From the NCBI GenBank assembly GCA_023231475.1, contig JALJEE010000499.1:1-53388 (forward strand): 53,388 nt of DNA, in the 5' to 3' direction. The notes under the pieces are model-generated. The model was given only the letters and a program-made list of their open reading frames with translations, made no database searches and had not been told where the DNA came from. Every line of letters begins with the position of its first letter. Within the stretch, counting starts at the first letter, position 1. Of this stretch, positions 42,301-52,513 are shown piece after piece. The stretch comes from Seison nebaliae (Eukaryota > Rotifera > Pararotatoria > Seisonacea > Seisonidae). Made by a program: the position numbers and the translations under genes.

Positions 42301-45218
42301 GTCATGTAATCAGGAGATTCAAAAAATTTATGGAATCTTTCATCTAATAGACACCATAAAATATATTTACATTCACTAATTCTCTCATTTTTAGTGATGA
42401 TATTAGAAAGAATAATTCGTTGTCTCATTCGAATTATATGAATGAGAAAATGACCTTTCGATTCTTCCATGATCGTTGGCATTTTCAATACATTCCCAAT
42501 AAATTTAATGAAATTCACACCGTTCTTATCATAGACACCATGAAAAGAATTATATACCCACCATAACGTTTCACATAATGCCAATGGAGGAATAGTTTCT
42601 ATGGAAATTTTATTTGTACGAATTTGATGATGATTTAAAATATTCTCATAAATCCAATTTCCTTTCGATAACATTAACAAAATGATTTGATGAATATTCA
42701 AATTTTTTAAATAATCAAGTGGATTCTTTTTAATTATTCCACATAAAATTCCATTTAATTGAGTTTGAATCATCCAACATGATTGTTCAAGGAATGGTGG
42801 AAACATTCCCATTCGTGGATAAAGAAGACCAAATAAACATAAACGAGCTGCCATTAAATTATCTAAATCGAAAACTATTGTTGTTGTTACTAATAATTTT
42901 AATTCCTTCATTATAATTATTCCATCAAAATGATTATAATATGAATGGGATTTGGTTTTTGAAAAATAATAACGATCATCATTTTTGATTCTTCTCAAAT
43001 AAAATGATTTAATATCATCAGATAATATCATTTTATTATCCGTCAATTTCAATTTATCATCATAAAATTTCAAATAACATTCTCCAACAATCAAAGCGAG
43101 AATTGTAGATAAATAATGATCACCATTCACATCGAGTGATTTGATGTTACTCATTAGAAGTGGTAAAATGTCTTCATTCCTTCCACTCAATTCATTATCG
43201 ATTTGATCGATATAATTAATTATTCCTCTTCGACAATTCTCATAAAGTTTTTCCATATATATCGGAATTTTTCCACGTGAATTTAAAGTAACTCGATAAT
43301 TCGTTTTGATTGCTACGGAATCTTTCTGAAAAATATTATTGATCGATCGCCATTCTCGAATATTTTCATTCTCCAAACCGATCAATCCACCAAATCGATT
43401 ATATAATCTCTTGATGATGGGATGATTAGATGAATAAATATATTCTTGTGGTAATCGTAAGAGAAGTCGTACATGATGAAATCCGAAGAAATAATTATGA
43501 TTATTAATTAAATTCAATTTAAACGAAACAATTTGACGATCCAATTCCGTCAAAACATCTAACACAACATTGAACATCATCGAATGTGTTTTATCATAAT
43601 GAATGGAAAGTGGAAATTCTGGTTCATTAAATGTTCTCAATTGTTCGTGAATGAATGGAGAATGATAGACTTTTAACCATAATTCCTCCAACTCCTCGAA
43701 TAAATTCCATACCAATTGAATTCGATGAGTTAATATTGTCTCATTAATCGGTTTATCACATTTGTAAGTGTAGGAGGAATGCCAATCGGAAACGACATTT
43801 GGAAGATTGATGAGAATTAATGTGAAATAATAAAGAGAACGATAATCATAATGAATCTTTTTAATTATTTCAAAATTGATGACTTGAAAGAAACTGAAAA
43901 TTTGAGGTGGAATTGGTCGTTGATATGTCAATTCATTAATTTTTGCATCGAACGCTTTTCGAATGAAATAAGTTTTTTGATCAAAAAAATCGATCATCGA
44001 TTGATATTCGTCTTTGAAATGATCGAGGAAAACGATATGTCCCATCGAATTCGCTTCCTTCATCATTCGAACGAATGGATTCATTATTAATAAATCATCA
44101 TCTTTCATTCCTTTCATTTTCATTGCCGTTTTCAATAAACAATAACAACGACTCAATATATCAGCACTAATTAAACGTTCTTTCTCTTTTATCCATTCCA
44201 CATCAACATAATTGAAAAGTTTCACTTCTTCTTTCGGTTTTTCTATCACGTCAATCATTTTCATAACATCATAAACTTCTTTCAATTCAACTTTCTTCAA
44301 TAAATTCAATGCCACTCTTCTTAAATGTTCGTGTGACAAATCTTCGAAAACCATCGATAACGGTAAACGATATTCGATTTGATGTGGATAAAATAATCTT
44401 TTCCAGAACACTTGCATCACATGAAGACAACAATAATCTCGTGATATTTCTGAAATCATATCGGATTGTGATTGAATACCTAAAACTCCTTCAATCTCTC
44501 CTTCTTTTCCCAACGGTCTCTTATGTTTATTGACATTGGGATAGATCGATGATGATGGTGCTGATAATGAATTGTTCATTTCTTCATTCTGTGATGAACA
44601 CAATCCACAATTGAATGAAGTTATTCGTTTCTTTGAAAATTTAATAAAAACTGGTACGGGTAATTTATGATCTTCTTGATATAATCCTCCATTCGCCACC
44701 ATCGCATAAATCGTCGTACCGATTTGATAAATATCTTTCACACTACCACTATTCATTAATTTCTCGAGGTAATCGGGAGAGAATGTACGATTGAGAATAT
44801 GCGTATAAAGTGTTCGTTCCACTTTGCGGAAAATGAATGACATATCGGAAGGAAATGAATAAATTAAAATTCTTAATTGTAAAAAATCAGGTAATGTCGG
44901 CCATATATCCATCAATTGTTTCAGAGTGAACTTACTCGCCAATATCGTACAACATCGATCAACTAAACAATTTTCGATGAGGAATAATGGTTTCAACTTT
45001 TTAACTTTGAGTGGAACTGGAATCGATACCTTCTCATTTCCATCATCTTCATCATCTTTTTCATATTCACCGTTTAAATATTTGGATTTGGGAAGGAGAA
45101 GTTGACCATCCTTCCCATAAATCAAACGAATATTCCTCTCACTAACATATCTACCAACAGTCTCCCAATAAGATTTCAACCATACTACGCTATTCGGCGA
45201 CGTCGATTCAGATATCAT
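39396..45218 (-). CDS. ZSWIM8: ZSWIM8 (Cul3 E3 ligase substrate receptor; Dorado/EBAX-1 type)
   Basis: A single exon of 1940 residues (human ZSWIM8 about 1837). The N-terminus fits the family BC/Cul-box region (LFLIENCLVDRCCTILAS, PDFLQLRILIYSFP), then SVKDIYQIGTTIYAMV and FIKFSKKRITSFNCGLC. The SWIM finger is altered: the first pair is CxxC (C204, C207), and the CxH pair (C264, H266 in DYCCLHVM) comes after a Ser/Asn-rich insert of about 56 residues, where human has 6. C-terminal blocks match ZSWIM8, not ZSWIM4-6: CISVVFVLLITLYAMGVYNG, ILFEIARLWCDIYVEAL, SFQVCLLAIKLLSYSGNFS and the end LKKNNREIWELVRRDI. ZSWIM8 mediates target-directed microRNA degradation by ubiquitinating Argonaute, and quality control in neurons. 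The middle is fast evolving. Confidence 0.85.
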   Translation of the reverse strand: MISESTSPNSVVWLKSYWETVGRYVSERNIRLIYGKDGQLLLPKSKYLNGEYEKDDEDDGNEKVSIPVPLKVKKLKPLFLIENCLVDRCCTILASKFTLKQLMDIWPTLPDFLQLRILIYSFPSDMSFIFRKVERTLYTHILNRTFSPDYLEKLMNSGSVKDIYQIGTTIYAMVANGGLYQEDHKLPVPVFIKFSKKRITSFNCGLCSSQNEEMNNSLSAPSSSIYPNVNKHKRPLGKEGEIEGVLGIQSQSDMISEISRDYCCLHVMQVFWKRLFYPHQIEYRLPLSMVFEDLSHEHLRRVALNLLKKVELKEVYDVMKMIDVIEKPKEEVKLFNYVDVEWIKEKERLISADILSRCYCLLKTAMKMKGMKDDDLLIMNPFVRMMKEANSMGHIVFLDHFKDEYQSMIDFFDQKTYFIRKAFDAKINELTYQRPIPPQIFSFFQVINFEIIKKIHYDYRSLYYFTLILINLPNVVSDWHSSYTYKCDKPINETILTHRIQLVWNLFEELEELWLKVYHSPFIHEQLRTFNEPEFPLSIHYDKTHSMMFNVVLDVLTELDRQIVSFKLNLINNHNYFFGFHHVRLLLRLPQEYIYSSNHPIIKRLYNRFGGLIGLENENIREWRSINNIFQKDSVAIKTNYRVTLNSRGKIPIYMEKLYENCRRGIINYIDQIDNELSGRNEDILPLLMSNIKSLDVNGDHYLSTILALIVGECYLKFYDDKLKLTDNKMILSDDIKSFYLRRIKNDDRYYFSKTKSHSYYNHFDGIIIMKELKLLVTTTIVFDLDNLMAARLCLFGLLYPRMGMFPPFLEQSCWMIQTQLNGILCGIIKKNPLDYLKNLNIHQIILLMLSKGNWIYENILNHHQIRTNKISIETIPPLALCETLWWVYNSFHGVYDKNGVNFIKFIGNVLKMPTIMEESKGHFLIHIIRMRQRIILSNIITKNERISECKYILWCLLDERFHKFFESPDYMTLDIDPFYNFNLRNNVGNRLAYFFTENLRRYFQEEMCQFLPIIHFEWSEDLGEDSDELSMEFPQHFSRNGIEVIDKHLSCVYDSIMMKKRMENNDKVFRSIPVPPMRSSTHSGSDDVETTTPDTYFAKRLKSSLLIEQHKHRLYQNINILSSEPQETTTEAESEVESFRINEKRSAINPSNRLGDDYNTCVNCATSERLENSSSPSKQCTSSNYLCSAYPQLIEDSDEIRLKIRRMTNEYDFSYIRWRTENFRLYNYLKTTNEPVQMENISYYDPLMEISKVPSEFTTTIHNHYFPMISDISIESDGLSFLHKIESTNIYLRVTEFPVKYIPTCPMEPQQMINTTKENCIMLKDEGNDFRSICSEEKENKLFEKYLKNYKIFFTISQRLTERIEKMNDSDYRPKYNMFYHRHGYNINFWYFEWLLSVSTTLLGSIGSCYEPYIGLHFGPSWSSSQYSPHCRSKTDTCISVVFVLLITLYAMGVYNGIYKEAWLHRDFNDYTQFLAKILEVLPDNLMKFFFRCWRSILSTDELGRLSDFLTHSDRPLKRWIVTFAFEGLSRGHELTNFITKQLLHQCVEYGGDRCLDEGCRLLVNSARKYYESIKSTPILFANIRDCVIDRSVDDPGGFHDTEILFEIARLWCDIYVEALAVREHSLVLRKNEIPAADCCLCNRPFFQPNSSHVHQQLQLVKKPVDETELLKGDDDNADIKRNVYRSFQVCLLAIKLLSYSGNFSKHTDGIEWTIQLLFFLGDKEFDEFIETVCTSITDPLILKNISYSLNNLTYCVLQFGNGSSYRYDTFQLKYAHHFLLDVPVIINKMVHREPNYYLRKNDWTSPLRLAGKIPVQMTWTKRMRVINNNLMRPVDNTMKPYLKCINLIPLANYTISMFSRCINLLNKFSININHQGVTYTSPMSTGIMNMINETMNMFEKFHQSYLLKQLFSELKKNNREIWELVRRDINRRPMFLHL

Positions 45219-46878
45219 TTCTGGTGAGCAAATCTCAATAATTTCTCCACGAAATTTGACTCATGTGCACCAATGGAAGTTTCACCTCCTGTACCTTTTT
45301 CGAAAAATATTTATTTTTCTGCTTTCTTCTAATGAAATTAATACAAATTTTCACATGAACCTCAATTTAAATTTAAAATTTTCAATTTTCATGTTCTCCT
45401 TCCTCCAACATTTATTTCCACTAATTTTACCATTTGGAAATAATTTTTTAGAATATATTATTATAGGAAATTAGATCATCTCAATCAATTAGATGATGAA
45501 TAATATGGAAATTTAGCAATTTTATTTTGATATATAAATCGTCATCAATAGAAAAAGTATTTACTTCAATTTATCTCATAAATTCTCTATGTCAATTGAG
45601 TGATGGAATAGAATGAGAATAGATTAATTTCTTTCCTCAATTCACAATTCGATAATTAATTTGATAGAATTTGAATAATTTAATGAGATAGAACGAATAA
45701 TTTAACATAAGAAAAATAATATTTTTTAAATTATTTTATGAGAAGTTGTAGCTGTAAATCTACAACAGTTTCAATAGTTGTCTCATAAACTTTAAAATAT
45801 ACATGTCCATCTTTTTTACATTAGATAAAAGAAGAAATTTGATTTGATTCAGTTCGATGTCAATTCGATCGAATGAGACAGGGAAAAAGTATCAGAAGAT
45901 GCCAAGAAAGAAATTTTTGAGAATTTATTGAAGAAAAGAATGTAGAATTCCGTTTAACCTCCCCATGACCTCCTAAACCACCACATCAATAAAGAAATGT
46001 TTCATTTAAAAATTTATCAGTTTCCAATATCATTTCTTCGATTTGATTAAGCCGAAAATTTCAATAAAGTAAACGTTGAGGTGAAATAGAAATGAGAAGT
46101 AGTCGAATGAGAATGAGGACGAAAGATGAAGAATAAATAATGGAAATAATTTCCCGATTATTTTTTCCCCACAACAAATAATTGTTTGATAATGTAATTG
46201 TGAGGTGGATGTCGATTTATACGTAAAAATTTTCTCTTTTTGATCATTTGATTATTCAATTGGTATATCTATGATTGTTCATTAGCAGTCTTGTGATTCA
46301 TTCGATTGCGAACGAATAATTTTTCAATGGAGAATTGTGAATGATTTAACCTGATTGTAGATTAATCTCATTTTTCCAAAAGAAAAGAGGACAATTGAAA
46401 AACTTTAAAAATAAAAGATCTTTATCAAAAATCTTTTAGCGTGTTATGACATATTCATTAGAATAATCCATCACTCCTCATTAATCCATTTGGAGAAATG
46501 GTGTCATAATAACGTCAACTATAACTTTGTTTTAATTAGAAGTCTAGTTGAAAGTTTTAAGTCATTTTCAAACATTTCGTCTCTTTATATATATTTGATT
46601 TGTGGTGAATGAGATGATTGTATAAAGAAGTAGTTAATGGAAATAAATTGTTTAATGTTCTTTTCTTTCTCTTTCAAATAGATATGGGAATTATTCATTC
46701 ACTTCTTAATAATATTCTCTCAATTCTCCAATGAAACTGATTGTAAAAGAAACTTTCACTTATATAATTTTAACTAATCACTCTTCTACTACATTCTAAC
46801 AGTTGGATAAATTGTTGTACGAAGTTTGAACGAAAGAAAATCAGTTGAAAGGGAATTAATAGGTAAATTGTATTAGGA
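45219..46878. other. long AT-rich divergent intergenic region (ZSWIM8 / ZnT1)
   Basis: 1.66 kb between the divergent starts of ZSWIM8 and ZnT1, the largest gene-free stretch in the window. No supported coding signal. A search by eye for metal-response elements (TGCRCNC) near ZnT1 found none that fit. A short stem-like pair occurs near 45738-45780 (GTTGTAGCTGTAAATCTACAAC), of unknown meaning. Confidence 0.55.
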
Positions 46879-48333
46879 ATGAAGTCGTGGAAATGTGGGA
46901 AAACTGCTCGATTATCTGTCATGCTCGGATTGACGTTCACTTTCTTTTTAGTGGAAGTTGTCTGTGGTTATATTAGTAATGCGATTAGTTTAATTGCTGA
47001 TTCATTCCATATGATGAGTGATGTTGTTGCCTTAATAATTGCATTAGTTTCCGTTCGTATGGTCAAACGGAAAAGTCCCAATAACACGTTCGGATGGGTG
47101 AGAGCTGAAATATTGGGAGCGATGGTGAATGCCGTATTCTTGTTGGCATTATCTCTCTCCATTGCATTGGAAGCATTGAAACGACTCATCACTCCAGAAA
47201 AGATGTCGAATATTATCGTCATGTTGATCGTTGGAGCGTGTGGATTAGCAGTGAATTTAATTGGATTAGTTCTATTTGCTGGTCACGGTCATTCACATGG
47301 ACATGCACATGGTCATAGTCATTCGGATGAACATGATAGTCGATCATTATTAAATGAGAGTGATGTGGAAATAACGAGACCGACGTATGATATTCGTTGT
47401 TTACACGAAACGGTGATGGAAGGAGAAATGGCGAATCTTGTTCGTATTCAACGAGAGGAGAATGTGGTAAATATGTCGTTGGTGGAGGAAGATGGTGAAC
47501 AACGAAAAGCGAATAATAATGATGAAGATGATCATAATAATAATGAAAAGAAATTATTAACAATTGCTGTGAATAATAAAAAGAAGATGAAAAAAGAAGA
47601 AGAAGAGAAAAAGAAGAAAACAAAAGATACAGTAAAGAGTGCACAACAATTAAATATGAGAGCTGTCTTCCTTCACGTTTTGGCTGATGCGATCGGTTCA
47701 GTTATCGTTCTCATTTCTGGTCTCATTTACATGTATACACCAGAAGATCAGAAATGGCGATTATATATTGATCCTATCTTATCATTTTGTCTCGTTTTCA
47801 TTATTGTCCTCTCCACATTACCGATTTTGAAAGAGAGTTCTCTCATTCTCTTACAAACAGTTCCCACTCATTTGAATGTGGAATTGTTACAGAAGAAATT
47901 ATTAGAGAAAATTCCTGATATAACAGCTATTCATGAATTTCATGTGTGGCAATTGTCCGGTTCAAAAATCATTGCATCCGCTCATATTCGTTGTGCGGAT
48001 ATCGAACAATATATGTCCATCGCAAATAATATCAAAAACTTCTTTCATAAACATGGAATCCATTCGACGACCATTCAACCCGAATTCACTAAATATTGTT
48101 GTCAAATCAATACGAAGGGAGTGAATGGAAATGATTTACATTCGTCTCAATGTCCCGTTGGTTCTCGTGTAGCTACTGCTATCAATAACGGACAAGTAGA
48201 TGGAAATATTCCATCAACCGAATGTCTACTTCAATGTAAAGACGGGAAATGTGATAATGATGCTTGTTGTACAAGAAACACAATTCAAAGGAAAGCGACA
48301 TCGAGAAAAGATAATGTTAATCCGACTGTTTGA
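46879..48333 (+). CDS. SLC30A1: Zinc transporter ZnT1 (SLC30A1 type)
   Basis: A single exon of 484 residues. Six membrane helices carry the two cation-diffusion-facilitator metal motifs: LIADSFHMMSD in helix 2 and FLHVLADAIGS in helix 5 (HxxxD in each). Between helices 4 and 5 is a His-rich loop (GHGHSHGHAHGHSH), then a long acidic and poly-Lys insert. After helix 6 comes the cytoplasmic CDF dimerisation domain (ITAIHEFHVWQLSGSKIIAS) and a Cys-rich tail (ECLLQCKDGKCDNDACC). ZnT1 exports zinc from the cytosol across the plasma membrane. The start KCGKTARLSVMLGLTFTFFL matches ZnT1 proteins. The Cys-rich tail could add a metal-sensing site; this is inference. Confidence 0.95.
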   Translation: MKSWKCGKTARLSVMLGLTFTFFLVEVVCGYISNAISLIADSFHMMSDVVALIIALVSVRMVKRKSPNNTFGWVRAEILGAMVNAVFLLALSLSIALEALKRLITPEKMSNIIVMLIVGACGLAVNLIGLVLFAGHGHSHGHAHGHSHSDEHDSRSLLNESDVEITRPTYDIRCLHETVMEGEMANLVRIQREENVVNMSLVEEDGEQRKANNNDEDDHNNNEKKLLTIAVNNKKKMKKEEEEKKKKTKDTVKSAQQLNMRAVFLHVLADAIGSVIVLISGLIYMYTPEDQKWRLYIDPILSFCLVFIIVLSTLPILKESSLILLQTVPTHLNVELLQKKLLEKIPDITAIHEFHVWQLSGSKIIASAHIRCADIEQYMSIANNIKNFFHKHGIHSTTIQPEFTKYCCQINTKGVNGNDLHSSQCPVGSRVATAINNGQVDGNIPSTECLLQCKDGKCDNDACCTRNTIQRKATSRKDNVNPTV

Positions 48334-49400
48334 ACGACGGAAATTACTAATAATGTTTCGAAGAAACAACAATTTTTTTTATCCATAAACGTTTTCTTAT
48401 TCTTCTAATTTATTTGCACGTATCCATCATTCAACGCTATTACATAAAATGATCAAAAAAAAAAGAAAATATTTCGAACTTTTAATTCTTCTTATTTTGA
48501 TGTCTCATCATTTCATGGTCATCAAATTCATAAAAGAATTCTCCATCCAATTCTTCTTCCACATATTAATAATTCCCTTCATACATCATTTCATACATTC
48601 AATTTCATTCTATTCTTTTCAATTATTCTTGTTCACACACACACACACACACACACACAACATACGCTATTTCTAAAGTTTTCTTATATTTAATTATTTA
48701 ATTAATAAATAATAATTAAAAAATATAAATATTTATTTCAATATTCTTTTCTTAACGAATTATTACGAAATGATCTTCTACTCTTCGATTTCATATCCAT
48801 TTCTCTTCCTCATAAATGATATGATATTTTATTTGAACATTATTGAAAATGTTTAATAACGATCATTAAATTGTCAGAATGAAATATCTCGTCGAAAAAC
48901 GGAATATTTGACAAATCGATTTAATGTAATAAAAATTAGATAACAATAACATGACGATGTTGATGATCGTTTTAAAATCGGAAGTAAATAGAAATAGAAG
49001 GAAACGTACGAAAAATATATTTTCCAAGAGAGCCGCTCGATGTAAACGAATTGTTATTGTTGGAAAAGAAAAGGAAAACTCATCGAAATAAAACCAAATT
49101 GAATATGGAGACGATCGATTGGACGCGGAGTTCCACGTTGAAATTTTCAGACAAGAAAATTTTCATAAAATGAAAATTTTGAAAATTGTAAAGAGAAAAA
49201 AAAATTATGAAGATGATATTATATATAGGGATTATATCAATCAAAAAAAAATTACTTAAATATTCTCTCCCACCAACAATATATATTTGATAGGAAAAGT
49301 GAATATATGTGGGCGTGGAGGAAAATATTGGATTGGAACAAAATTTTTAATTTGTGAATTTTTTTTTAGAGGTGTCGATTTTTTAATGGAAGCAATTCAT
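48334..49400. other. AT-rich tail-to-tail intergenic region (ZnT1 / caprin)
   Basis: About 1.07 kb with no supported gene. It includes the 3' ends of two convergent genes, a CA microsatellite and long A/T runs. Short open frames here are low-complexity. Confidence 0.6.
48634..48659 (+). repeat. (CA)13 dinucleotide microsatellite
   Basis: Thirteen perfect CA units in the 3' flank of ZnT1. Likely polymorphic. Confidence 0.9.
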
Positions 49401-51241
49401 TCACTCAACGGCTTCTTCTGGATGAAACGCTGTTGCTTGATGATAATTATTATTGTTGTTATTGTTATTATTGCTGTTTGTAAATTGTTTCGGATTTTGT
49501 CCTCCTTCTCGTTTATGATATGGTTGACGTGGACGATTATTATAAGGTCTCGATTGACCACCACCACCAGCACCACCACTTCCATGACCATTCATTCCAC
49601 CTGACATTTGACCATTATTATTCGCATTGAAATGACGTCGTTCACCATAAGGACGATTCATTTTGGGACCACCACGACCACCACCTCGTCCACGATTCTC
49701 ATTAAAATTACCATTAGAACGTTTATTAAAATTACCGGTGTTATTATTATTTCCACGATATGGTCCTTTATTTCGTCCTCCTCTAAACGGTTCATTTCGA
49801 TGACGATATGGTTTATTTTGATGATTCATTTCACCACCTGAAACCAAAGAAATAAATATGAAATAAATTAAAATAATAATAATGAATAAATAAATGAACC
49901 AGTTTGGAGAGTTGGGTCGACTATTTGTTCGAAATTATTCGGATTAATTTGATCACCCATATCGACAATATGTGAATTGGTTGGAATAATGTTCTCGTTA
50001 TTCATATCGAAATTACTTTCATTAACTCTTTGCAAGTCATTTGGTTGTTGCATCTTTTCAACTAATTCCGTATTATCTGGATTTTCTAATGTGACCCAAT
50101 CATTATCATCAACGACTTTCGTTTCTGGTAGAACATGTTGAGGAACTTGACAAGCGTCGAATTGTGGAACATAATTAAAATTATTCATTTGAGGCATCTG
50201 ATTCTCGTTCATATTCTCCATCTGATGTACCGGTTGTTGTTGTTGTGGTTGTTGTTGTTGTTGTGGTTGTTGATGATGATGATTCATTAACGGAACATTA
50301 TTATTTGTCATTTGATCTATTTGATGTTCGTGAACTGGTTGTTGTGGCATATCGTTAACGAGACATGGTTGTTCATTAACAACATTAATATTGGGTGGAT
50401 GACTTAACATCATATTATTGGGAATCGTATCGAATATTTCCAACATTTGTTCAACACCTTTCTTGAAATCTTTATAAGTCATTTCATTAGGGAAACTTTT
50501 CGCTACTTGGAAATCATATGCATCCATCAAATTATTTTGAATATCAGCCACATTCCATAATTCTTCATTCGTTCTCGCTTCATCCATCAGACTGACGAAA
50601 TGATTCAAATTTTGAATATATTTCCGATATTCACCTGCTTCGAATCGAACATCCGTTTTCGTCGCTAACGCCAATCGAATCAATCGAACATATTCCACAT
50701 TCCTTTGGATGTCTCGCTTCCGATGCCATTGTTTCACATTCTTATTGCACAATTTGAATTGTTTCTCTAATTCCTTATAAATCGATTCGCCTTCCTCAAT
50801 AATCTGTACAGCGAATTGACGTTTCAATTGCAAATCGTTCAATCCATCGATCGATTTCTTCAATAAGAAAAATTAATTTTAATTATCATTTAAAATTAAT
50901 TAAAATTAATTTTAACTTGTTGATCATCATTCAATTTCTTTCCACTTTTCTTCTCTTCAATCAATTTGTCGATTCGAGTCTAAAAATAAAGAAAAATAGG
51001 GAAAATATTTGAGATAATTCTCTTTCAAATAAATTCTAACAATCTTCCTCGACAAATTCTTCTCCTTTTGCTTCAATATCGTTTGATATTTGGTGGCAGT
51101 GGTAAGGAGAGGTTCGTATTGATTCCTCACCTTCTGCCACACAAACGTCTCTTCCTTCCTCTCGTTATCAGCAACACTAGTTATCTCATTGTTGGATGGG
51201 GAGTGGGACATTTTTTTTTCATTCACATCAACCGACGGCAT
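49401..51241 (-). CDS. CAPRIN1: Caprin family RNA-granule protein with RGG tail
   Basis: Four exons. ATG 51241 (or Met-11 at 51211) starts an N-terminal coiled coil. A small exon TRIDKLIEEKKSGKKLNDDQ joins in frame to SIDGLNDLQLKRQFAVQI, matching the caprin pattern LNQDQ...EFAKELQ. The helical homology region follows (RNVEYVRLIRLALATKTDV ... ELWNVADIQNNLMDAYDF). Then come Gln/Asn/His/Met-rich low-complexity sequence and a short acidic motif (NDWVTLENPDNTELVEKM). The last exon is RGG/Asn-rich (NRGRGGGRGGPKMNRPYGER). Caprins bind mRNA and associate with FMRP and G3BP in neuronal and stress granules. The family identity rests on the helical region plus the RGG tail; overall similarity is moderate. 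Confidence 0.78.
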
Positions 51242-52513
51242 AACTCTTGTAAAATGATTTAAAAGCGTTTTCTTCTTTTTTCACAATCTTAATATAATAA
51301 GCTACATGCAGCACATGTCTCACCAATTCATAGAACATGTGAATGGAAATTCTTCAATTGATTTTCTCAATTATTCTCTCAACTTTCCTCTTTAAATTTT
51401 AAGCGTTCCAATTTTCTACATCAATTCTCGTCTATATTCAATTTTTTTCAATTCCTCATACAAACACCTCTCCTATCTACATCACTGTCAATGTAGAACA
51501 CCACTCCATATTCTACGTGTAATTACACAATGTGTAAATTTACCTCTATTTCCCCAAATTCCTTCGAGGCGAATGTTAAACATTTTCCTCTTTTCCCTTT
51601 CCCTTCGTTGTTCTCCCTTCCCAAAAAGGAGAATTGAAAAAATTTCAAATATTTTTTTGTGATATTGCAACATATTTATTAATCATATCGGGCCCTAATC
51701 CTAACATCTTTTAAATATTTTCTTCTCGAAAAGTCTCTCACATTTCGGATAGAACAGAACTCATGACACATTTCACAATTTCCACTCTCATAACAACTTA
51801 CAAATAATAGAAAAATAAATAAACAAAAAGCATCAAATTTTTATTTAAAATAAAATGGGAAGTTTATTCTAATTCCATTTTTATAATTTTCATTATTAAA
51901 ACTTTTAAATTGATCTTAATTGTGGGAAATTATTAATTCAATATTTCCGTGAAATTGAACATATACAATATCATCACATTTCTCATATGATCCAATATCT
52001 CACATAATTTGATTTGTTTATCATAATATTTACAGAATGAGATCAAACTTCAAACACTTCATATTTAAATTCTATAAAAAAAAAATCAATTAATCGTCAC
52101 ATGGTATGTTGTTGACCAATTGATTTATGTTATTAAATTCAATCTCACTATCCCTCTAATTCCCACCTTAATTTCTGTGCCATTTATTTGCATTGTGGAA
52201 AGTTCAAAATTTAAATACAATTTATTATCACAAATTATTTAAGCATATCACATGAAGTAATAAACAAGTTCGAATAATTGTATAGAAATAATAAATATTT
52301 AATTAGAACTTCGCCTCATCTCTATGGATACGACGAATAAGAATATAATCGAATAAAAAAAAGTATATATATTTGAATAAAATCTAATAAATTGTCTAAC
52401 GTTTCTTTATCATATAACACAAGAAAAGAAGAGAGAGAGAGAAAAAGAAGAAAAATAGAAAGTGAATTATATATTTAGTTATTGATGATTTAACTTGGAA
52501 AAGGGAGAGCCAT
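51242..52513. other. AT-rich divergent intergenic region (caprin / SIAE)
   Basis: About 1.27 kb with no supported coding signal. It holds the start regions of caprin and the sialate esterase. A GA-rich stretch (about 52424-52457) lies just upstream of the esterase start. Nothing else was recognised. Confidence 0.55.

Noticed and set aside
45219-46878. Metal-response elements upstream of ZnT1
   Set aside because: Nearest candidates (around 45263 and 46307) break the TGCRCNC core at one or more positions.
49287-49841. Plus-strand open frames over the caprin 3' region
   Set aside because: They are antisense to the RGG/Asn-rich caprin exon and are composed of Ile/Thr/Ser repeats created by that low-complexity DNA.
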